From the NCBI RefSeq assembly GCF_019355555.1, contig NZ_CP072141.1, positions 2,536,001-2,600,000 on the forward strand: a stretch of DNA of 64,000 nucleotides, given 5' to 3'. The position numbers and the translations under genes are program-made. This DNA comes from Rhizobium sp. L51/94 (GTDB taxonomy: Bacteria; Pseudomonadota; Alphaproteobacteria; Rhizobiales; Rhizobiaceae). Shown piece by piece: positions 1 through 9,221 of the stretch; within the stretch, counting starts at the first letter, position 1, and each line of letters opens with the position of its first letter. Below the pieces are notes generated by a model. The model was not told the origin of the DNA. It saw only the letters and a list, made by a program, of their open reading frames with translations, and did no database searches.

Positions 1-1482
1 AATCTGTCGGAAGAGCAGTCCCGCGCCATTCTCGAATTGCGCCTTGCCCGCCTGACAGCCCTCGGCCGCGATGAAATCGGCGACGAACTGAACAAGATCG
101 GCGACGAGATCAAGGATTACCTCGACATCCTGTCTTCCCGCGTTCGCGTCCAGACCATCGTCAAGGATGAACTGACGTCGGTGCGCGATGAATTCGGCAC
201 GCCGCGCCGCACCGAGATCATCGATGGCGGCCTCGAGATGGATGACGAGGATCTCATTTCCCGCGAGGACATGGTCGTCACTGTTTCGCATCTCGGCTAC
301 ATCAAGCGCGTGCCCCTGACCACCTATCGCGCCCAGCGTCGCGGCGGCAAGGGCCGCTCCGGCATGGCGACCCGCGACGAGGATTTCGTCAACCGGCTTT
401 TCGTTGCCAACACCCACACGCCGGTGCTGTTCTTCTCCTCGCGCGGCATCGTCTACAAGGAAAAGGTCTGGCGTCTCCCCATCGGCACGCCACAGTCTCG
501 CGGCAAGGCGCTGATCAACATGCTGCCGCTCGAAAAGGGCGAACGCATCACAACGATCATGCCGCTGCCCGAGGACGAGGCGAGCTGGGAAAATCTGGAC
601 GTCATGTTCTCGACAACGCGGGGCACCGTTCGACGCAACAAATTGTCGGACTTCATCCAGGTGAACCGCAATGGCAAGATCGCCATGAAGCTGGACGAGG
701 ACGGCGATGAAATCCTGTCCGTCGAGACCTGCTCGGAACATCAGGACGTTCTGATGACCACGGCGCTTGGCCAGTGCATACGCTTCTCCGTATCCGACGT
801 CCGCGTCTTTGCAGGCCGCAACTCTATCGGCGTGCGCGGCATCACCATGGCCGAAGGCGACCGCATCATCTCGATGACGATCGTCAGCCATGTCGACGCC
901 GAGCCGTGGGAGCGGGCTGCCTATCTGAAGCGGGCCGCCAATGAGCGGCGCCTGACAACGGGCGAAGCCGAAGATATCGCACTTGTCGGCGAGGAAGTCG
1001 TGGAGGAAGGCCAGTTGAGCGACGAGCGCTACGAGGAACTGAAGGCGCGCGAACAGTTCGTGCTGACGGTTTCGGAAAAGGGCTTCGGAAAACGCTCATC
1101 TTCTTACGATTTCCGTATATCCGGCCGAGGCGGCAAGGGCATCCGTGCGACCGACACGTCTAAGACCGGCGAGATCGGCGAACTTGTTGCGGCCTTCCCT
1201 GTCGATGACGGCGATCAGATCATGCTTGTCTCTGACGGTGGCCAGCTCATCCGAGTGCCCGTCGGCGGTATCCGCTTCGCCAGCCGCGCTACCAAGGGCG
1301 TGACGATTTTCTCCACCGCCAAGAACGAGAAGGTCGTGTCGGTCGAGCGGATAAACGAGCCGGAGGACGACGAGGAAATCGTCGACATCGCCGAAGATGG
1401 CACAGTGGCTCCCCTCGATGTGGAAGCTGCAGACAGCGAGACGCCGCCAGCCGGTTCGACGGATGAACGCAGTCCGGAATAG
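1..1482 (+). CDS. gyrA: DNA gyrase subunit A, C-terminal part (5' end outside window)
   Basis: Only the last 493 codons are present; the frame is open to base 1, so a start at the TTG at 37 would be false. The first residues (LSEEQSRAILELRLARLT) match the end of the GyrA breakage-reunion core. The C-terminal beta-pinwheel follows, with the GyrA box QRRGGKG at 334-354. This box separates gyrase from topoisomerase IV ParC and is needed to wrap DNA for negative supercoiling. Six blade-like repeats are visible (for example VTVSHLGYIKR, FFSSRGIVYK, MLVSDGGQLIRV). The last 35 residues are an acidic tail. A strong terminator follows the stop codon. Confidence 0.97.
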   Translation, partial: NLSEEQSRAILELRLARLTALGRDEIGDELNKIGDEIKDYLDILSSRVRVQTIVKDELTSVRDEFGTPRRTEIIDGGLEMDDEDLISREDMVVTVSHLGYIKRVPLTTYRAQRRGGKGRSGMATRDEDFVNRLFVANTHTPVLFFSSRGIVYKEKVWRLPIGTPQSRGKALINMLPLEKGERITTIMPLPEDEASWENLDVMFSTTRGTVRRNKLSDFIQVNRNGKIAMKLDEDGDEILSVETCSEHQDVLMTTALGQCIRFSVSDVRVFAGRNSIGVRGITMAEGDRIISMTIVSHVDAEPWERAAYLKRAANERRLTTGEAEDIALVGEEVVEEGQLSDERYEELKAREQFVLTVSEKGFGKRSSSYDFRISGRGGKGIRATDTSKTGEIGELVAAFPVDDGDQIMLVSDGGQLIRVPVGGIRFASRATKGVTIFSTAKNEKVVSVERINEPEDDEEIVDIAEDGTVAPLDVEAADSETPPAGSTDERSPE

Positions 1483-1510
1483 CAGCTTATAAAATATGCC
1501 AGCCATACCA

Positions 1511-1543
1511 AAAACCGGGCGCAGTTTTTGCGCCCGGTTTTTT
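1511..1543 (+). terminator. Rho-independent terminator of gyrA
   Basis: A perfect 13-bp inverted repeat (arms 1511-1523 and 1529-1541, loop of five) with a GC-rich core and a run of T at its 3' side, 29 bases after the gyrA stop codon. Confidence 0.9.
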
Positions 1544-1654
1544 GTTGAGGAAGGGAATAAAACAATGAAGCCGAACGATGGAAGGATCGTTCAGCTTCAT
1601 TATTTGATAATTAATGGTATTGAGAGCGTGTGAGAAATCTACCGCAGCGGACGT

Positions 1655-1789
1655 TCAAAACGCCTTGTGCTGCTTGGTGATCTGCTTCATCTCTTCGCTT
1701 TCGCGACGCAGTGCCGAAACGGTTGACGCCACGGACACGACGAACATGACGCTGATAACGGCAGTGAGCAATGTCAAAATCGTGAACAT
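1655..1789 (-). CDS. 44-residue single-pass membrane protein, unknown
   Basis: A short minus-strand frame. It starts with MFTILTLLTAVISVMFVVSV, a hydrophobic segment of about 20 residues, and continues with a charged tail rich in Lys, Arg, Glu and Gln (residues 28-42). An AAGAAGGA ribosome site lies about 7 bases before the ATG. It is the last of three consecutive tiny membrane-protein genes on this strand between gyrA and coaD. The function is not recognised. The clear ribosome site, the hydrophobic/charged architecture and the like-sized neighbours make it more likely real than chance. Confidence 0.6.
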   Translation of the reverse strand: MFTILTLLTAVISVMFVVSVASTVSALRRESEEMKQITKQHKAF

Positions 1790-1828
1790 GGGTTTCTTCC
1801 TTCTTCGCAACTCCGTGCGATCAGATCC

Positions 1829-1984
1829 TTAATATTGGCTCGCCACGTAGGAGTGAGCCGATGCATATGGACCATAGACAGGAGACTGATCGGTCTTCTG
1901 ACCGTAGAGAGCAACTGTGAAAGCCAGCATGCCGGTAATGACTGTCATCCAGACGACGTTGATGAGGATGACTTTGTCCGGCAT
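1829..1984 (-). CDS. 51-residue single-pass membrane protein, unknown
   Basis: The start MPDKVILINVVWM is chosen because AAGGA precedes this ATG by about 8 bases. An in-frame ATG 30 bases upstream (2014) has no ribosome site. Residues 4-27 form one hydrophobic segment, followed by a polar tail rich in Ser, Tyr and Gln. It lies 39 bases upstream, on the minus strand, of the 44-residue protein at 1655-1789, with similar size and architecture. I do not recognise a family. It could be a small stress or regulatory membrane peptide, which is inference from architecture only. Confidence 0.6.
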   Translation of the reverse strand: MPDKVILINVVWMTVITGMLAFTVALYGQKTDQSPVYGPYASAHSYVASQY

Positions 1985-2115
1985 GGCTTTTTTCCTTCGT
2001 GTTACTGTGTTCATGTCTGTGTTCCGATCTGATAACGTGTCCTTTGGAAATTGGTTCCGCCGGATGTTGACAACTATTTAACGAAGGTTCGCTGAAGCAA
2101 CTTTGAATAGGTCGT

Positions 2116-2298
2116 TCATTTACCGTTCATGTTTGCGGCCGCCCGCCGAAGTGTCGCCACGACGTCCAAAGCGAGTGCATTTTCGGGGACTGGAGTGGCC
2201 GTCGGCCATTCGATTTCGTAGGTCGAGTTGAACCGGCGAACGAGCATCTCGACGATCAGCGAGCCGATGATGGTGGCGGTAGCGAGAAGGATCAGCAT
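2116..2298 (-). CDS. 60-residue membrane-anchored protein, unknown
   Basis: It begins MLILLATATIIGSLIVEMLVRRF: one N-terminal hydrophobic segment (residues 2-19) ended by a positively charged pair, then a short soluble tail. GAGG lies about 9 bases before the ATG. It is the first of three small membrane-protein genes transcribed from the minus strand between gyrA and coaD, with 131 bases to the next one. No family is recognised. The segment could be a membrane anchor or an uncleaved signal; no obvious signal-peptidase site is seen. Confidence 0.6.
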   Translation of the reverse strand: MLILLATATIIGSLIVEMLVRRFNSTYEIEWPTATPVPENALALDVVATLRRAAANMNGK

Positions 2299-2499
2299 GA
2301 TCGTCAGCCTCGAAACGGAGCGTTGAACTCACCGTCCTCGTTGCTTTCGACGGTATGGCCCTTTTAATCACGGCCTGCCTGAAACGGCCTTGAACGCCGC
2401 ATTCATCTTCCATTCAGCCGCCGGTTGCCGTGCCGCAAATGACTTGCGATAGCGCCCCATCCATGACAAAAGGCCAGCGAAACAACCGGCCGGTAGAGA

Positions 2500-2994
2500 A
2501 TGACGATAGCTTTCTATCCCGGATCCTTCGATCCGATGACAAACGGACATCTCGACGTTCTCGCCCAGGCGTTGAACGTCGCGTCGACTGTTATCGTCGC
2601 GATCGGGGTGCACCCGGGAAAGACACCGATGTTCTCCTTCGAGGAGCGCGCCGAACTGGTCCGGCAGTCGCTGGCCGCCGCTCTTCCCGGCAAGACTGAC
2701 GCCATTTCGGTGGTCTCGTTCGACAATCTGGTGATCGACGCCGCCCGCAGTCATGGTGCGTCACTGCTGGTGCGCGGCCTGCGCGATGGCACCGATCTCG
2801 ATTACGAAATGCAGATGGCCGGCATGAACCGCCAGATGGCGCCCGAGCTGCAGACCATCTTTCTGCCGGCCGGCACCGCCTTCCGGCCGATAACGGCCAC
2901 ATTGGTTCGCCAGATTGCAGCCATGGGCGGCGATGTCAGCGCGTTTGTGCCCGCACCGGTTCTTGTCGCCCTGAAGGCCAAGGCGAAACGCTAG
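2500..2994 (+). CDS. coaD: phosphopantetheine adenylyltransferase
   Basis: CoaD joins 4'-phosphopantetheine and ATP to give dephospho-CoA, the fourth step of coenzyme A synthesis in the cytoplasm. The protein has 164 residues, the normal length. The N-terminal nucleotidyltransferase motif is clear ([15 protein letters not shown], a TxGH-type site). The substrate loop is present ([20 protein letters not shown]). The C-terminal ISSSLVR-type motif appears here as [10 protein letters not shown]. Its place between gyrA and the cyclophilin genes is a usual rhizobial order. Confidence 0.95.
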   Translation: MTIAFYPGSFDPMTNGHLDVLAQALNVASTVIVAIGVHPGKTPMFSFEERAELVRQSLAAALPGKTDAISVVSFDNLVIDAARSHGASLLVRGLRDGTDLDYEMQMAGMNRQMAPELQTIFLPAGTAFRPITATLVRQIAAMGGDVSAFVPAPVLVALKAKAKR

Positions 2995-3024
2995 GCCCCA
3001 ACGATTTTCCCAACGGAGCATTCC

Positions 3025-3594
3025 ATGAAGTTCATCCACATCGCTTTCGCCGGACTTATGTGCCTGGCATCCCTGACAGGCGCTGCTTCTGCTGCCGACG
3101 ACAACGACATCACGATCCAGCTGAAGGACGGCCCGGTCGTCATCCAGCTGATGCCGGAAATCGCCCCGAAGCATGTCGCCCAGATCAAGGCGCTGGTCGC
3201 CAAGGGTGCCTATGACAACGTCGCTTTCCACCGCGTCATCGACGGCTTCATGGCCCAGACGGGCGACGTCAAGTTCGGCAACATGGCCAAGGGTTACAAT
3301 GCCCAGCAGGCCGGCATGGGCGGCTCCGACATGCCCGATATCAAGGCCGAGTTCTCCAAGACGCCTTTCGTGCGCGGCACGGTCGGCATGGCCCGCTCGC
3401 AGGATCCGAATTCGGCAAACTCGCAGTTCTTTATCATGTTCAAGGACGGACCTTTCCTTAACGGCCAGTACACGGTCGTCGGCAAGGTCGTGTCCGGCAT
3501 GGAATTCGTCGACAAGATCAAGAAGGGCGAGGACGACAGCGGTTCCGTTACCGACCCTGACCGGATGATCAAGGTCACCCTGGGCAAGAAGTAA
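3025..3594 (+). CDS. periplasmic cyclophilin-type peptidyl-prolyl isomerase
   Basis: It catalyses cis-trans isomerisation of X-Pro bonds. A signal peptide is clear: a positive start, a hydrophobic core and an AASA cleavage region near residue 23, so it should act in the periplasm. The cyclophilin core follows, with the active-site stretch FHRVIDGFMAQTGD and the NSANSQFFIMF strand. The length of 189 residues is typical. It lies 30 bases after coaD and 23 bases before a second, unexported cyclophilin of related sequence, so the pair is probably a duplication with one copy retargeted. It corresponds to PpiA-type proteins. Confidence 0.9.
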   Translation: MKFIHIAFAGLMCLASLTGAASAADDNDITIQLKDGPVVIQLMPEIAPKHVAQIKALVAKGAYDNVAFHRVIDGFMAQTGDVKFGNMAKGYNAQQAGMGGSDMPDIKAEFSKTPFVRGTVGMARSQDPNSANSQFFIMFKDGPFLNGQYTVVGKVVSGMEFVDKIKKGEDDSGSVTDPDRMIKVTLGKK

Positions 3595-3617
3595 GAAGTT
3601 CAAAAGAGGAAAACACA

Positions 3618-4127
3618 ATGGCTGAGATAAAAGATCCGGAAAACACCATCATCCTGGAAACCACCAAAGGCAACGTCGTCATCCAGCTGCTGCCGGAAGT
3701 GGCACCAGAGCACGTTGCGCGCATCAAGGAGCTGGCTCGCGAAAAGGCCTATGACGGCGTGGTCTTCCACCGCGTCATCAACGACTTCATGGCCCAGACC
3801 GGCGACGTCAAGTTCGGCAAGACCGGCGGCGCAGAGTTCAACCCGGCCCGCGCGGGCATGGGCGGTTCGTCCAAGCCAGACCTGAAGGCTGAATTCTCTG
3901 CGACCAACCACACCCGGGGCATCTGCTCCATGGCCCGCTCGCAGGCTCCGAACTCGGCCAATTCGCAGTTCTTTATCTGCCTGGCCGATTCACCATGGCT
4001 CAACAAGCAGTACTCGGTCTGGGGCCAGGTCATCGAAGGCATGGATAACGTCGACAAGATCAAGAAGGGCGAGCCCGTCAAGGATCCGGATTCGATCGTC
4101 ACCATGCGGGTTGCCGCCGACGTCTGA
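3618..4127 (+). CDS. ppiB: cytoplasmic cyclophilin-type peptidyl-prolyl isomerase
   Basis: A 169-residue cyclophilin without a signal peptide. It starts MAEIKDPENTIILET and carries the active-site motif FHRVINDFMAQTGD and the NSANSQFFI strand. AGAGGAAA lies shortly before the ATG. It is clearly related to the exported cyclophilin just upstream but keeps the cytoplasmic form, so the assignment to PpiB rests on localisation and length. It is followed by a stem-loop before queA and was probably co-transcribed with coaD and the preceding isomerase. Confidence 0.9.
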   Translation: MAEIKDPENTIILETTKGNVVIQLLPEVAPEHVARIKELAREKAYDGVVFHRVINDFMAQTGDVKFGKTGGAEFNPARAGMGGSSKPDLKAEFSATNHTRGICSMARSQAPNSANSQFFICLADSPWLNKQYSVWGQVIEGMDNVDKIKKGEPVKDPDSIVTMRVAADV

Positions 4128-4142
4128 TCGTGATTACTCCTG

Positions 4143-4181
4143 AAGCCCGCCCTTCGCGCTCCCGGCGCGGGGGCGGGTTTC
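4143..4181 (+). terminator. stem-loop after ppiB, probable terminator
   Basis: An inverted repeat with outer arms 4143-4152 and 4171-4180 (one G-T pair) and an inner CGCG pairing, ending in TTT. It lies between ppiB and queA, 20 bases before the queA start, so it may only partly terminate. Confidence 0.55.
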
Positions 4182-4200
4182 ACTTTGTCTGGAATTGCCC

Positions 4201-5274
4201 ATGCGCGTAGACCTATTCGATTTCGACCTCCCGGATGAGCGTATTGCGCTGCGTCCCGCCGAGCCGCGCGACAGCGCCCGGCTGCTGATTGTCGATCCCC
4301 ACGCAACACCCGAATTGTCCGACCATCTCGTTCGTGACCTGCCATCGTTCCTGCGCCCTGGCGACGCCGTGGTGTTCAATGACACCCGCGTCATCCCGGC
4401 CCAGCTCGAAGGCATTCGCCATCGCGACGGTGCGACCAGCCAGCAGGTTTCAGCCACGCTTCACATGCGGATGTCGCCCGGCAGCTGGAAGGCTTTTGCC
4501 AAGCCGGGAAAGCGCATCAAGACCAGCGACCGCATCCAGTTCGGCAGCGAAACCGCCGAGATCGCCCTTGAGGCAACTGTCGGCGAGAAAGGCGAGGGCG
4601 GGGAAATCACCCTGCATTTCGATCTCTCCGGTCCGGAGCTGGATGCAGCGATAGCTGCCGTCGGCCACATCCCGCTGCCTCCCTATATCGCCGCCAAGCG
4701 TCACGAGGACGAGCGCGACAGTACCGACTACCAGACGATCTATGCCCGGGAAAAAGGCGCCGTTGCGGCACCCACGGCCGGGCTGCATTTTACCCCGGAG
4801 CTGTTCGATGCCCTGGACCGGATGGGCGTCGAGCGGCATTTCGTGACGCTGCACGTCGGCGCCGGAACGTTCCTGCCGGTCAAGGTCGACGATACCGAAG
4901 ACCACAAGATGCATCAGGAGATCGGCCATGTCAGCGCCGCAACGGCTGAAGCGCTGAATGCGGTCAAGGCGCGGGGTGGGCGGATCGTCTGCGTCGGTAC
5001 GACATCGCTGCGGCTGATCGAGAGCGCGGCTACAGACGATGGCATCATCGATCCGTGGTCCGGGCCGACGGGCATTTTCATCACCCCCGGCTACCGCTTC
5101 AAGTCGGTCGATATCCTAATGACCAATTTTCACCTGCCGCGCTCGACGCTGTTCATGCTGGTCTCCGCTTTTGCCGGCTTCGAGACGATGCACGCGGCCT
5201 ACGCCCATGCTATCGGCACCGGCTACCGTTTCTATTCCTATGGCGATGCCAGCCTCCTGTTCCGGAAAGACTAG
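4201..5274 (+). CDS. queA: S-adenosylmethionine:tRNA ribosyltransferase-isomerase
   Basis: QueA transfers and isomerises the ribosyl moiety of S-adenosylmethionine onto preQ1 in tRNA, giving epoxyqueuosine. The ATG at 4201 ([19 protein letters not shown]) is the standard QueA N-terminus; a TTG six bases upstream is in frame but unnecessary. Conserved stretches include [30 protein letters not shown] and [10 protein letters not shown]. The protein has 357 residues. The stop codon directly abuts the tgt ATG, so the two queuosine genes are translationally coupled. Confidence 0.95.
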   Translation: MRVDLFDFDLPDERIALRPAEPRDSARLLIVDPHATPELSDHLVRDLPSFLRPGDAVVFNDTRVIPAQLEGIRHRDGATSQQVSATLHMRMSPGSWKAFAKPGKRIKTSDRIQFGSETAEIALEATVGEKGEGGEITLHFDLSGPELDAAIAAVGHIPLPPYIAAKRHEDERDSTDYQTIYAREKGAVAAPTAGLHFTPELFDALDRMGVERHFVTLHVGAGTFLPVKVDDTEDHKMHQEIGHVSAATAEALNAVKARGGRIVCVGTTSLRLIESAATDDGIIDPWSGPTGIFITPGYRFKSVDILMTNFHLPRSTLFMLVSAFAGFETMHAAYAHAIGTGYRFYSYGDASLLFRKD

Positions 5275-6405
5275 ATGAGCCAGACCTTTCAGTTCCAGTT
5301 GAAGAAGACCGATGCGGGCGCCCGTCTCGGTGAAGTATCGATGCCACGCGGTTCGATACGCACACCGGCCTTCATGCCGGTCGGCACCGTCGGCACGGTC
5401 AAGGCGATGTATCTCGACCAAGTGCGCGACAGCGGCGCCGATATCATCCTCGGCAACACCTACCACCTGATGCTGCGTCCGGGCGCGGAGCGCGTCGCCC
5501 GCCTTGGCGGCCTGCACGAATTGATCCGCTGGCCTTATCCAATCCTTACCGATTCCGGCGGCTTCCAGGTGATGTCGCTGTCGGGGCTGCGCAAGCTCGA
5601 CGAGCAGGGGGTCACCTTCAAGTCCCACGTCGACGGCAGTACGCATTACATGTCGCCGGAGCGCTCGATCGAGATCCAGGGCCTGCTGGACAGCGACATC
5701 CAGATGCAGCTCGATGAGTGCGTGGCGCTGCCGTGCGAGCCGAAAGAGATCCAGCGCGCCATGGAAATGTCGCTGCGCTGGGCGGAACGCTGCAGGGTGG
5801 CGTTCGGCGAACAGCCCGGCAAGGCGATGTTCGGCATCGTCCAGGGCGGTGACATTCCCGATCTTCGCATCCGCTCGGCGCAAGGGCTGACCCAGCTGGA
5901 CCTCAAGGGTTATGCCATCGGCGGCCTCGCCGTCGGCGAGCCGCAGGACGTCATGCTGAAGATGCTGGAGACGACCTTGCCGGTGTTGCCGACGGACCGG
6001 CCACGCTATCTGATGGGTGTCGGTACGCCTGACGATATCCTGAAGTCGGTGGCACGCGGCATCGACATGTTCGACTGCGTCATGCCGACCCGCTCCGGCC
6101 GCCACGGCCTCGCCTTTACCCGGCGGGGTAAGGTGAACCTGCGCAACGCACGCCATGCGGAAGATATGCGCCCGCTCGACGAACAATCGAATTGCCCGGC
6201 ATCGCGCGACTATTCCCGCGCCTACCTGCACCACCTGACGCGCACCGGCGAAGCGCTGGGCGGCATGCTGTTGTCATGGCACAATCTCGCCTACTACCAG
6301 GAACTGATGCAGGGTATCCGCCAGTCGATCGAGGAGGGCCGCTTTGCCGATTTCATGGCGGAAACGCAGGAGAACTGGGCCAAGGGCGACCTCGAGCGGA
6401 TCTGA
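5275..6405 (+). CDS. tgt: queuine tRNA-guanine transglycosylase
   Basis: Tgt exchanges guanine-34 of GUN anticodons for preQ1, the step before QueA. The start ATG follows the queA stop without a gap. Catalytic regions are clear: [16 protein letters not shown], and [16 protein letters not shown] with the nucleophilic Asp. The protein has 376 residues. One oddity is the usual CxCxxC zinc motif just before YSRAYLHHL. It reads SNCPAS here, so only the middle of the three cysteines remains, while the distal His (SWHNLAYYQ) is kept. The gene ends 3 bases before a convergent gene. Confidence 0.95.
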   Translation: MSQTFQFQLKKTDAGARLGEVSMPRGSIRTPAFMPVGTVGTVKAMYLDQVRDSGADIILGNTYHLMLRPGAERVARLGGLHELIRWPYPILTDSGGFQVMSLSGLRKLDEQGVTFKSHVDGSTHYMSPERSIEIQGLLDSDIQMQLDECVALPCEPKEIQRAMEMSLRWAERCRVAFGEQPGKAMFGIVQGGDIPDLRIRSAQGLTQLDLKGYAIGGLAVGEPQDVMLKMLETTLPVLPTDRPRYLMGVGTPDDILKSVARGIDMFDCVMPTRSGRHGLAFTRRGKVNLRNARHAEDMRPLDEQSNCPASRDYSRAYLHHLTRTGEALGGMLLSWHNLAYYQELMQGIRQSIEEGRFADFMAETQENWAKGDLERI

Positions 6406-6408
6406 CGA

Positions 6409-6834
6409 TCAGATACCCTTGCTCGTCGTGTTCGGCACGATCTGCACGCCGTTGATCTTGTAGCCGCCGTCAGGCTGACGAGCCAGTTGGTAGATCGCCG
6501 ACCAGTCCTGACCGTCGCGGCCGGTAATCAGCACTTCCTGGTAGAGAACGGCATCGTCGCTTTCCGATTTGCTGCGACCGAAGGCATAGTTACCGGGATG
6601 ATAGACCGGCTGATAGCTCTTCTTCACCATGGCGAAGAAGGCGTCCTTGTCCGGAAATTTAGCGGCAATGCCCGGCGCTGCAAAAGAGTAGGCCGCGTCC
6701 GCATCGTCGTGAAGAAAGGCCTGTATCTGCTTCTCGATGACCTGCTGGGCCGCCAGCGCAGCATCCGCCGCCGAAGCAGGCGTAAGACCCAGGCAAAAAA
6801 GGAAGGCGAGGAAAGCGTAAGGCAGCGTGCGCAT
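6409..6834 (-). CDS. exported DUF4864-type protein
   Basis: 141 residues with a signal peptide (hydrophobic residues 5-17, cleavage near TPASAADA). The remainder is a small alpha+beta domain in which I recognise the DUF4864 pattern common in rhizobia (QVIEKQIQAFLHDDADAAYS, then FAMVKKSYQPVYHP). Such proteins resemble the NTF2/SnoaL cone fold in general layout, but no function is known. It is convergent with tgt with a 3-base gap, and no separate terminator is visible. It is probably periplasmic. Confidence 0.8.
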   Translation of the reverse strand: MRTLPYAFLAFLFCLGLTPASAADAALAAQQVIEKQIQAFLHDDADAAYSFAAPGIAAKFPDKDAFFAMVKKSYQPVYHPGNYAFGRSKSESDDAVLYQEVLITGRDGQDWSAIYQLARQPDGGYKINGVQIVPNTTSKGI

Positions 6835-6976
6835 GCGAGGACCTCCTGTGGCGGAAGCCCATAAAATAGCGCGTTCAGCGAATTTTAAAAGGGAACATAC
6901 GTCGTCGCTTATTTAGCTCGTTCGAGCAAAGTACATGCAGGCGATGGTGCTGTGCTTCGACATATTGATAGTAGTG

Positions 6977-7012
6977 AGAGTGACGGCTGACGCGAATGCA
7001 GGCCGTCACTCT
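6977..7012 (-). terminator. probable terminator of the DUF4189 gene
   Basis: A perfect 11-bp inverted repeat (6977-6987 with 7002-7012, loop 14) lies 26 bases beyond the stop codon of the minus-strand DUF4189 gene. The T tail on that strand is poor, so strength is uncertain. Confidence 0.5.
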
Positions 7013-7038
7013 TCAGTAACGTTTCGAGCTTGGGTGCC

Positions 7039-7401
7039 TTAGTTCTGGCAGTCCGAAACGATCACTCGGCAGTTCGGGCAATCTTGCAGCGCCTTCTTTT
7101 CGGCTTCGCGCTTGGTGTCGCCGTAGCCTATGCCGTAGTTGACCTTGTCGCCGACATAGGCGCCGCACGTCTCGAACCAGACGGCAATTTCACAGCTGTC
7201 GTTGCCGGCTTCCTTGCAGGACTTCATCGCATCCCGCTCGGCTTCCTTGCGGGTCGAGCCCCAGCCCGTGCCATAGCCGACGTCGCTCGCCGATGTACCC
7301 TTGCTGTCGTTGACGGCGAAAGCGCCGAACGCGAATGCAGTGCTTGCCTGAACCGAAAGCAGAAGTGCGATCGATATGCCAAGTGCAGCTTTATAACCCA
7401 T
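7039..7401 (-). CDS. exported DUF4189-type protein
   Basis: 120 residues with an N-terminal signal peptide (hydrophobic residues 5-20, cleavage near AFAFGA). Two related halves follow, each with a GYGxGxGxTRKEAExxAxxxC pattern (STRKEAERDAMKSCKEAG and DTKREAEKKALQDCPNC), which is the DUF4189 signature. Six cysteines remain in the mature part, suggesting disulfides in the periplasm. The function is unknown in this family. It is transcribed alone, with its promoter between it and the transporter at 7562. Confidence 0.8.
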   Translation of the reverse strand: MGYKAALGISIALLLSVQASTAFAFGAFAVNDSKGTSASDVGYGTGWGSTRKEAERDAMKSCKEAGNDSCEIAVWFETCGAYVGDKVNYGIGYGDTKREAEKKALQDCPNCRVIVSDCQN

Positions 7402-7561
7402 GATGAACCCCTACAAAAATGGTAACCGCCCTCTCGCGGCGGGGTATCATAGCATCTCACGGGTCATGAAGAACCGAGCCTATACTTCCAGCGCAGCCCA
7501 TTTTTGGTAGGATTTATTAACCTTATAGAGTTTGGAAATATAAAAATTTTCCTAAATTGCT

Positions 7562-8518
7562 TCAGGAAGCCGGAGAGATATCTGATTTTTCCTGTTCTGT
7601 TTGCCGTGAGAAGTAATTGGCAATCAATGCTCCGGAAATATTGTGCCACACGCTGAAGATCGCGCTCGGAACTGCGGCGATCGGCGAAAAATAAGCATTG
7701 GCAAGTGCTGCACCCAGTCCGCTGTTCTGCATGCCAACCTCGATGGCCAGTGCCTTGCGTTTCGGCAGCGAAAGTCCGAAGGCCTTGGCGGCGAAGAAGC
7801 CGAAAAGATAGCCCAGGCCGTTGTGGAGGACGACGACCGCAAAGATCAGCAGCCCTGACTGCGCGATTGCGCCCTTGCTGGCGCCAACGACGGCACTGAC
7901 AATCAGGACGATGCCGATGACGCTGACCAGCGGCAGCACCGGAATGGCCGCCCGTACGAGCGACGGGACAAACTTCTGGAACAGGAGCCCCAATGCCAGC
8001 GGCAGCAATATGACCTGGACGATGCTAAGAAACATCGCGACGGGATCGACCGGCAGGTATTGGCTGGCAAACATCCAGACCAGGAACGGCGTGACGATCG
8101 GTGCGGCCAGCGTCGTCACGCTTGTGCAGGCGACGCTGAGGGCGACATCGCCTTTCGCAAGATAGGTCATGACATTGCTGGACGTACCGCCCGGGCAGCA
8201 GCCGACGAGGATCACGCCTGCCGCGACCTCCGGCGGCATCGGGATGATGCGTGTCAGCAGAACTGCAAGTGCCGGCATGATGATGAAATGCGCGAGGACA
8301 CCGATTGCGACCTCCAGCGGACGCCTGACGAGCGCCTGGAAATCATCGAGCGAAAGCGTCAGGCCCATGCCGAACATGATGATGCCGAGCAGGATGACGA
8401 TGTAGGGCGCAATCAGCTTGAACGTGTTTGGAAACAGAAATCCAAGGACCGCAAACAGGATGACCCAGAGGGCAAAGGTCCTGCCGACGAATGCAGACAG
8501 CGATACGAGTGTTTTCAC
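7562..8518 (-). CDS. bile acid:sodium symporter family transporter
   Basis: 318 residues, nearly all hydrophobic, with about nine to ten membrane segments. The family signature for sodium-coupled organic-anion transporters is clear: [19 protein letters not shown] in the middle and [18 protein letters not shown] near the end, matching the two crossed helices that bind sodium. Members carry bile acids, pantoate/ketopantoate, pyruvate or other organic acids; the substrate cannot be told from sequence. It stands alone between the DUF4189 gene and an unknown gene. Confidence 0.88.
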   Translation of the reverse strand: MKTLVSLSAFVGRTFALWVILFAVLGFLFPNTFKLIAPYIVILLGIIMFGMGLTLSLDDFQALVRRPLEVAIGVLAHFIIMPALAVLLTRIIPMPPEVAAGVILVGCCPGGTSSNVMTYLAKGDVALSVACTSVTTLAAPIVTPFLVWMFASQYLPVDPVAMFLSIVQVILLPLALGLLFQKFVPSLVRAAIPVLPLVSVIGIVLIVSAVVGASKGAIAQSGLLIFAVVVLHNGLGYLFGFFAAKAFGLSLPKRKALAIEVGMQNSGLGAALANAYFSPIAAVPSAIFSVWHNISGALIANYFSRQTEQEKSDISPAS

Positions 8519-8675
8519 GAGAAGCCTCCCAAATAGCAGGGTCTGGCTTTATCGGCCTGCCTCCGCCTGTCAAGGTCAGGCCTGGACGGGTTGGTTCTGA
8601 AGCAGCACCAGCGACAAATTATGGGCCAATCAAAGCTTCATGCACAAAGCGTGTGGAAGCGTTCAGATCCGGAAG

Positions 8676-9116
8676 TCAGTCGGGGACGTATTTGTTTTCG
8701 TAACGGACGCGGAAATTACGCCGGTGGAAATCCTCGCGGAAACAGATGAAGACCAGCTCAAGATCGCCATCGTCATGATTGTGACCGAGCAGGCTGAGGG
8801 CGATGACGACCGTGCCGCTGTAGCCCCGCGTCAGGCGGATGGCGGCATTGCGGATCTCGTTGGCTGTTACCGGGTCGCTCTCGGTCCGGCGATACACGAG
8901 CCAGAAAGGAGCGGTTTGTTTGGCTTCCGCAAGCGCAACGTCCACTTGGTCGCGGAATTCGCCGGTATGCCGTCCTCTTTCCGAAGCTGCTGCCCGCTCC
9001 ATATCCTCGGTCATGACGTTCAGGTAGCCATCCCGGCCACTGCCGTCCAGGATCGTGGCTTCGACTTTCTCCAACGCCTTGTCTTCACTTAACGCGGTCT
9101 TGAACAGGATCGCCAT
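8676..9116 (-). CDS. conserved-looking protein of unknown function (146 aa)
   Basis: A soluble protein with no signal peptide or membrane segment. It contains a central TRGYSGTVVIALSLLGHNHD strand region and a C-terminal aromatic and charged end (VFICFREDFHRRNFRVRYENKY). I do not recognise a family. It is divergent from the ABC-transporter operon at 9222, with about 105 bases between start codons. The ribosome site is weak. Codon use matches its neighbours, so it is likely a real gene. Confidence 0.65.
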   Translation of the reverse strand: MAILFKTALSEDKALEKVEATILDGSGRDGYLNVMTEDMERAAASERGRHTGEFRDQVDVALAEAKQTAPFWLVYRRTESDPVTANEIRNAAIRLTRGYSGTVVIALSLLGHNHDDGDLELVFICFREDFHRRNFRVRYENKYVPD

Positions 9117-9221
9117 CGAATCGCCTATACTGAATATACGGGGTCAAATTAGTCAGTCCTATGGACCTAGGCCACCGCGAAGCAGGAGGTCAGCCGCTCC
9201 GTGGACCTTATAAGGAATACA

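Noticed and set aside
5116..6234. A 372-codon minus-strand frame across tgt.
   Set aside because: It is antisense to a clear queuosine gene, with no ribosome site and no recognisable motif.
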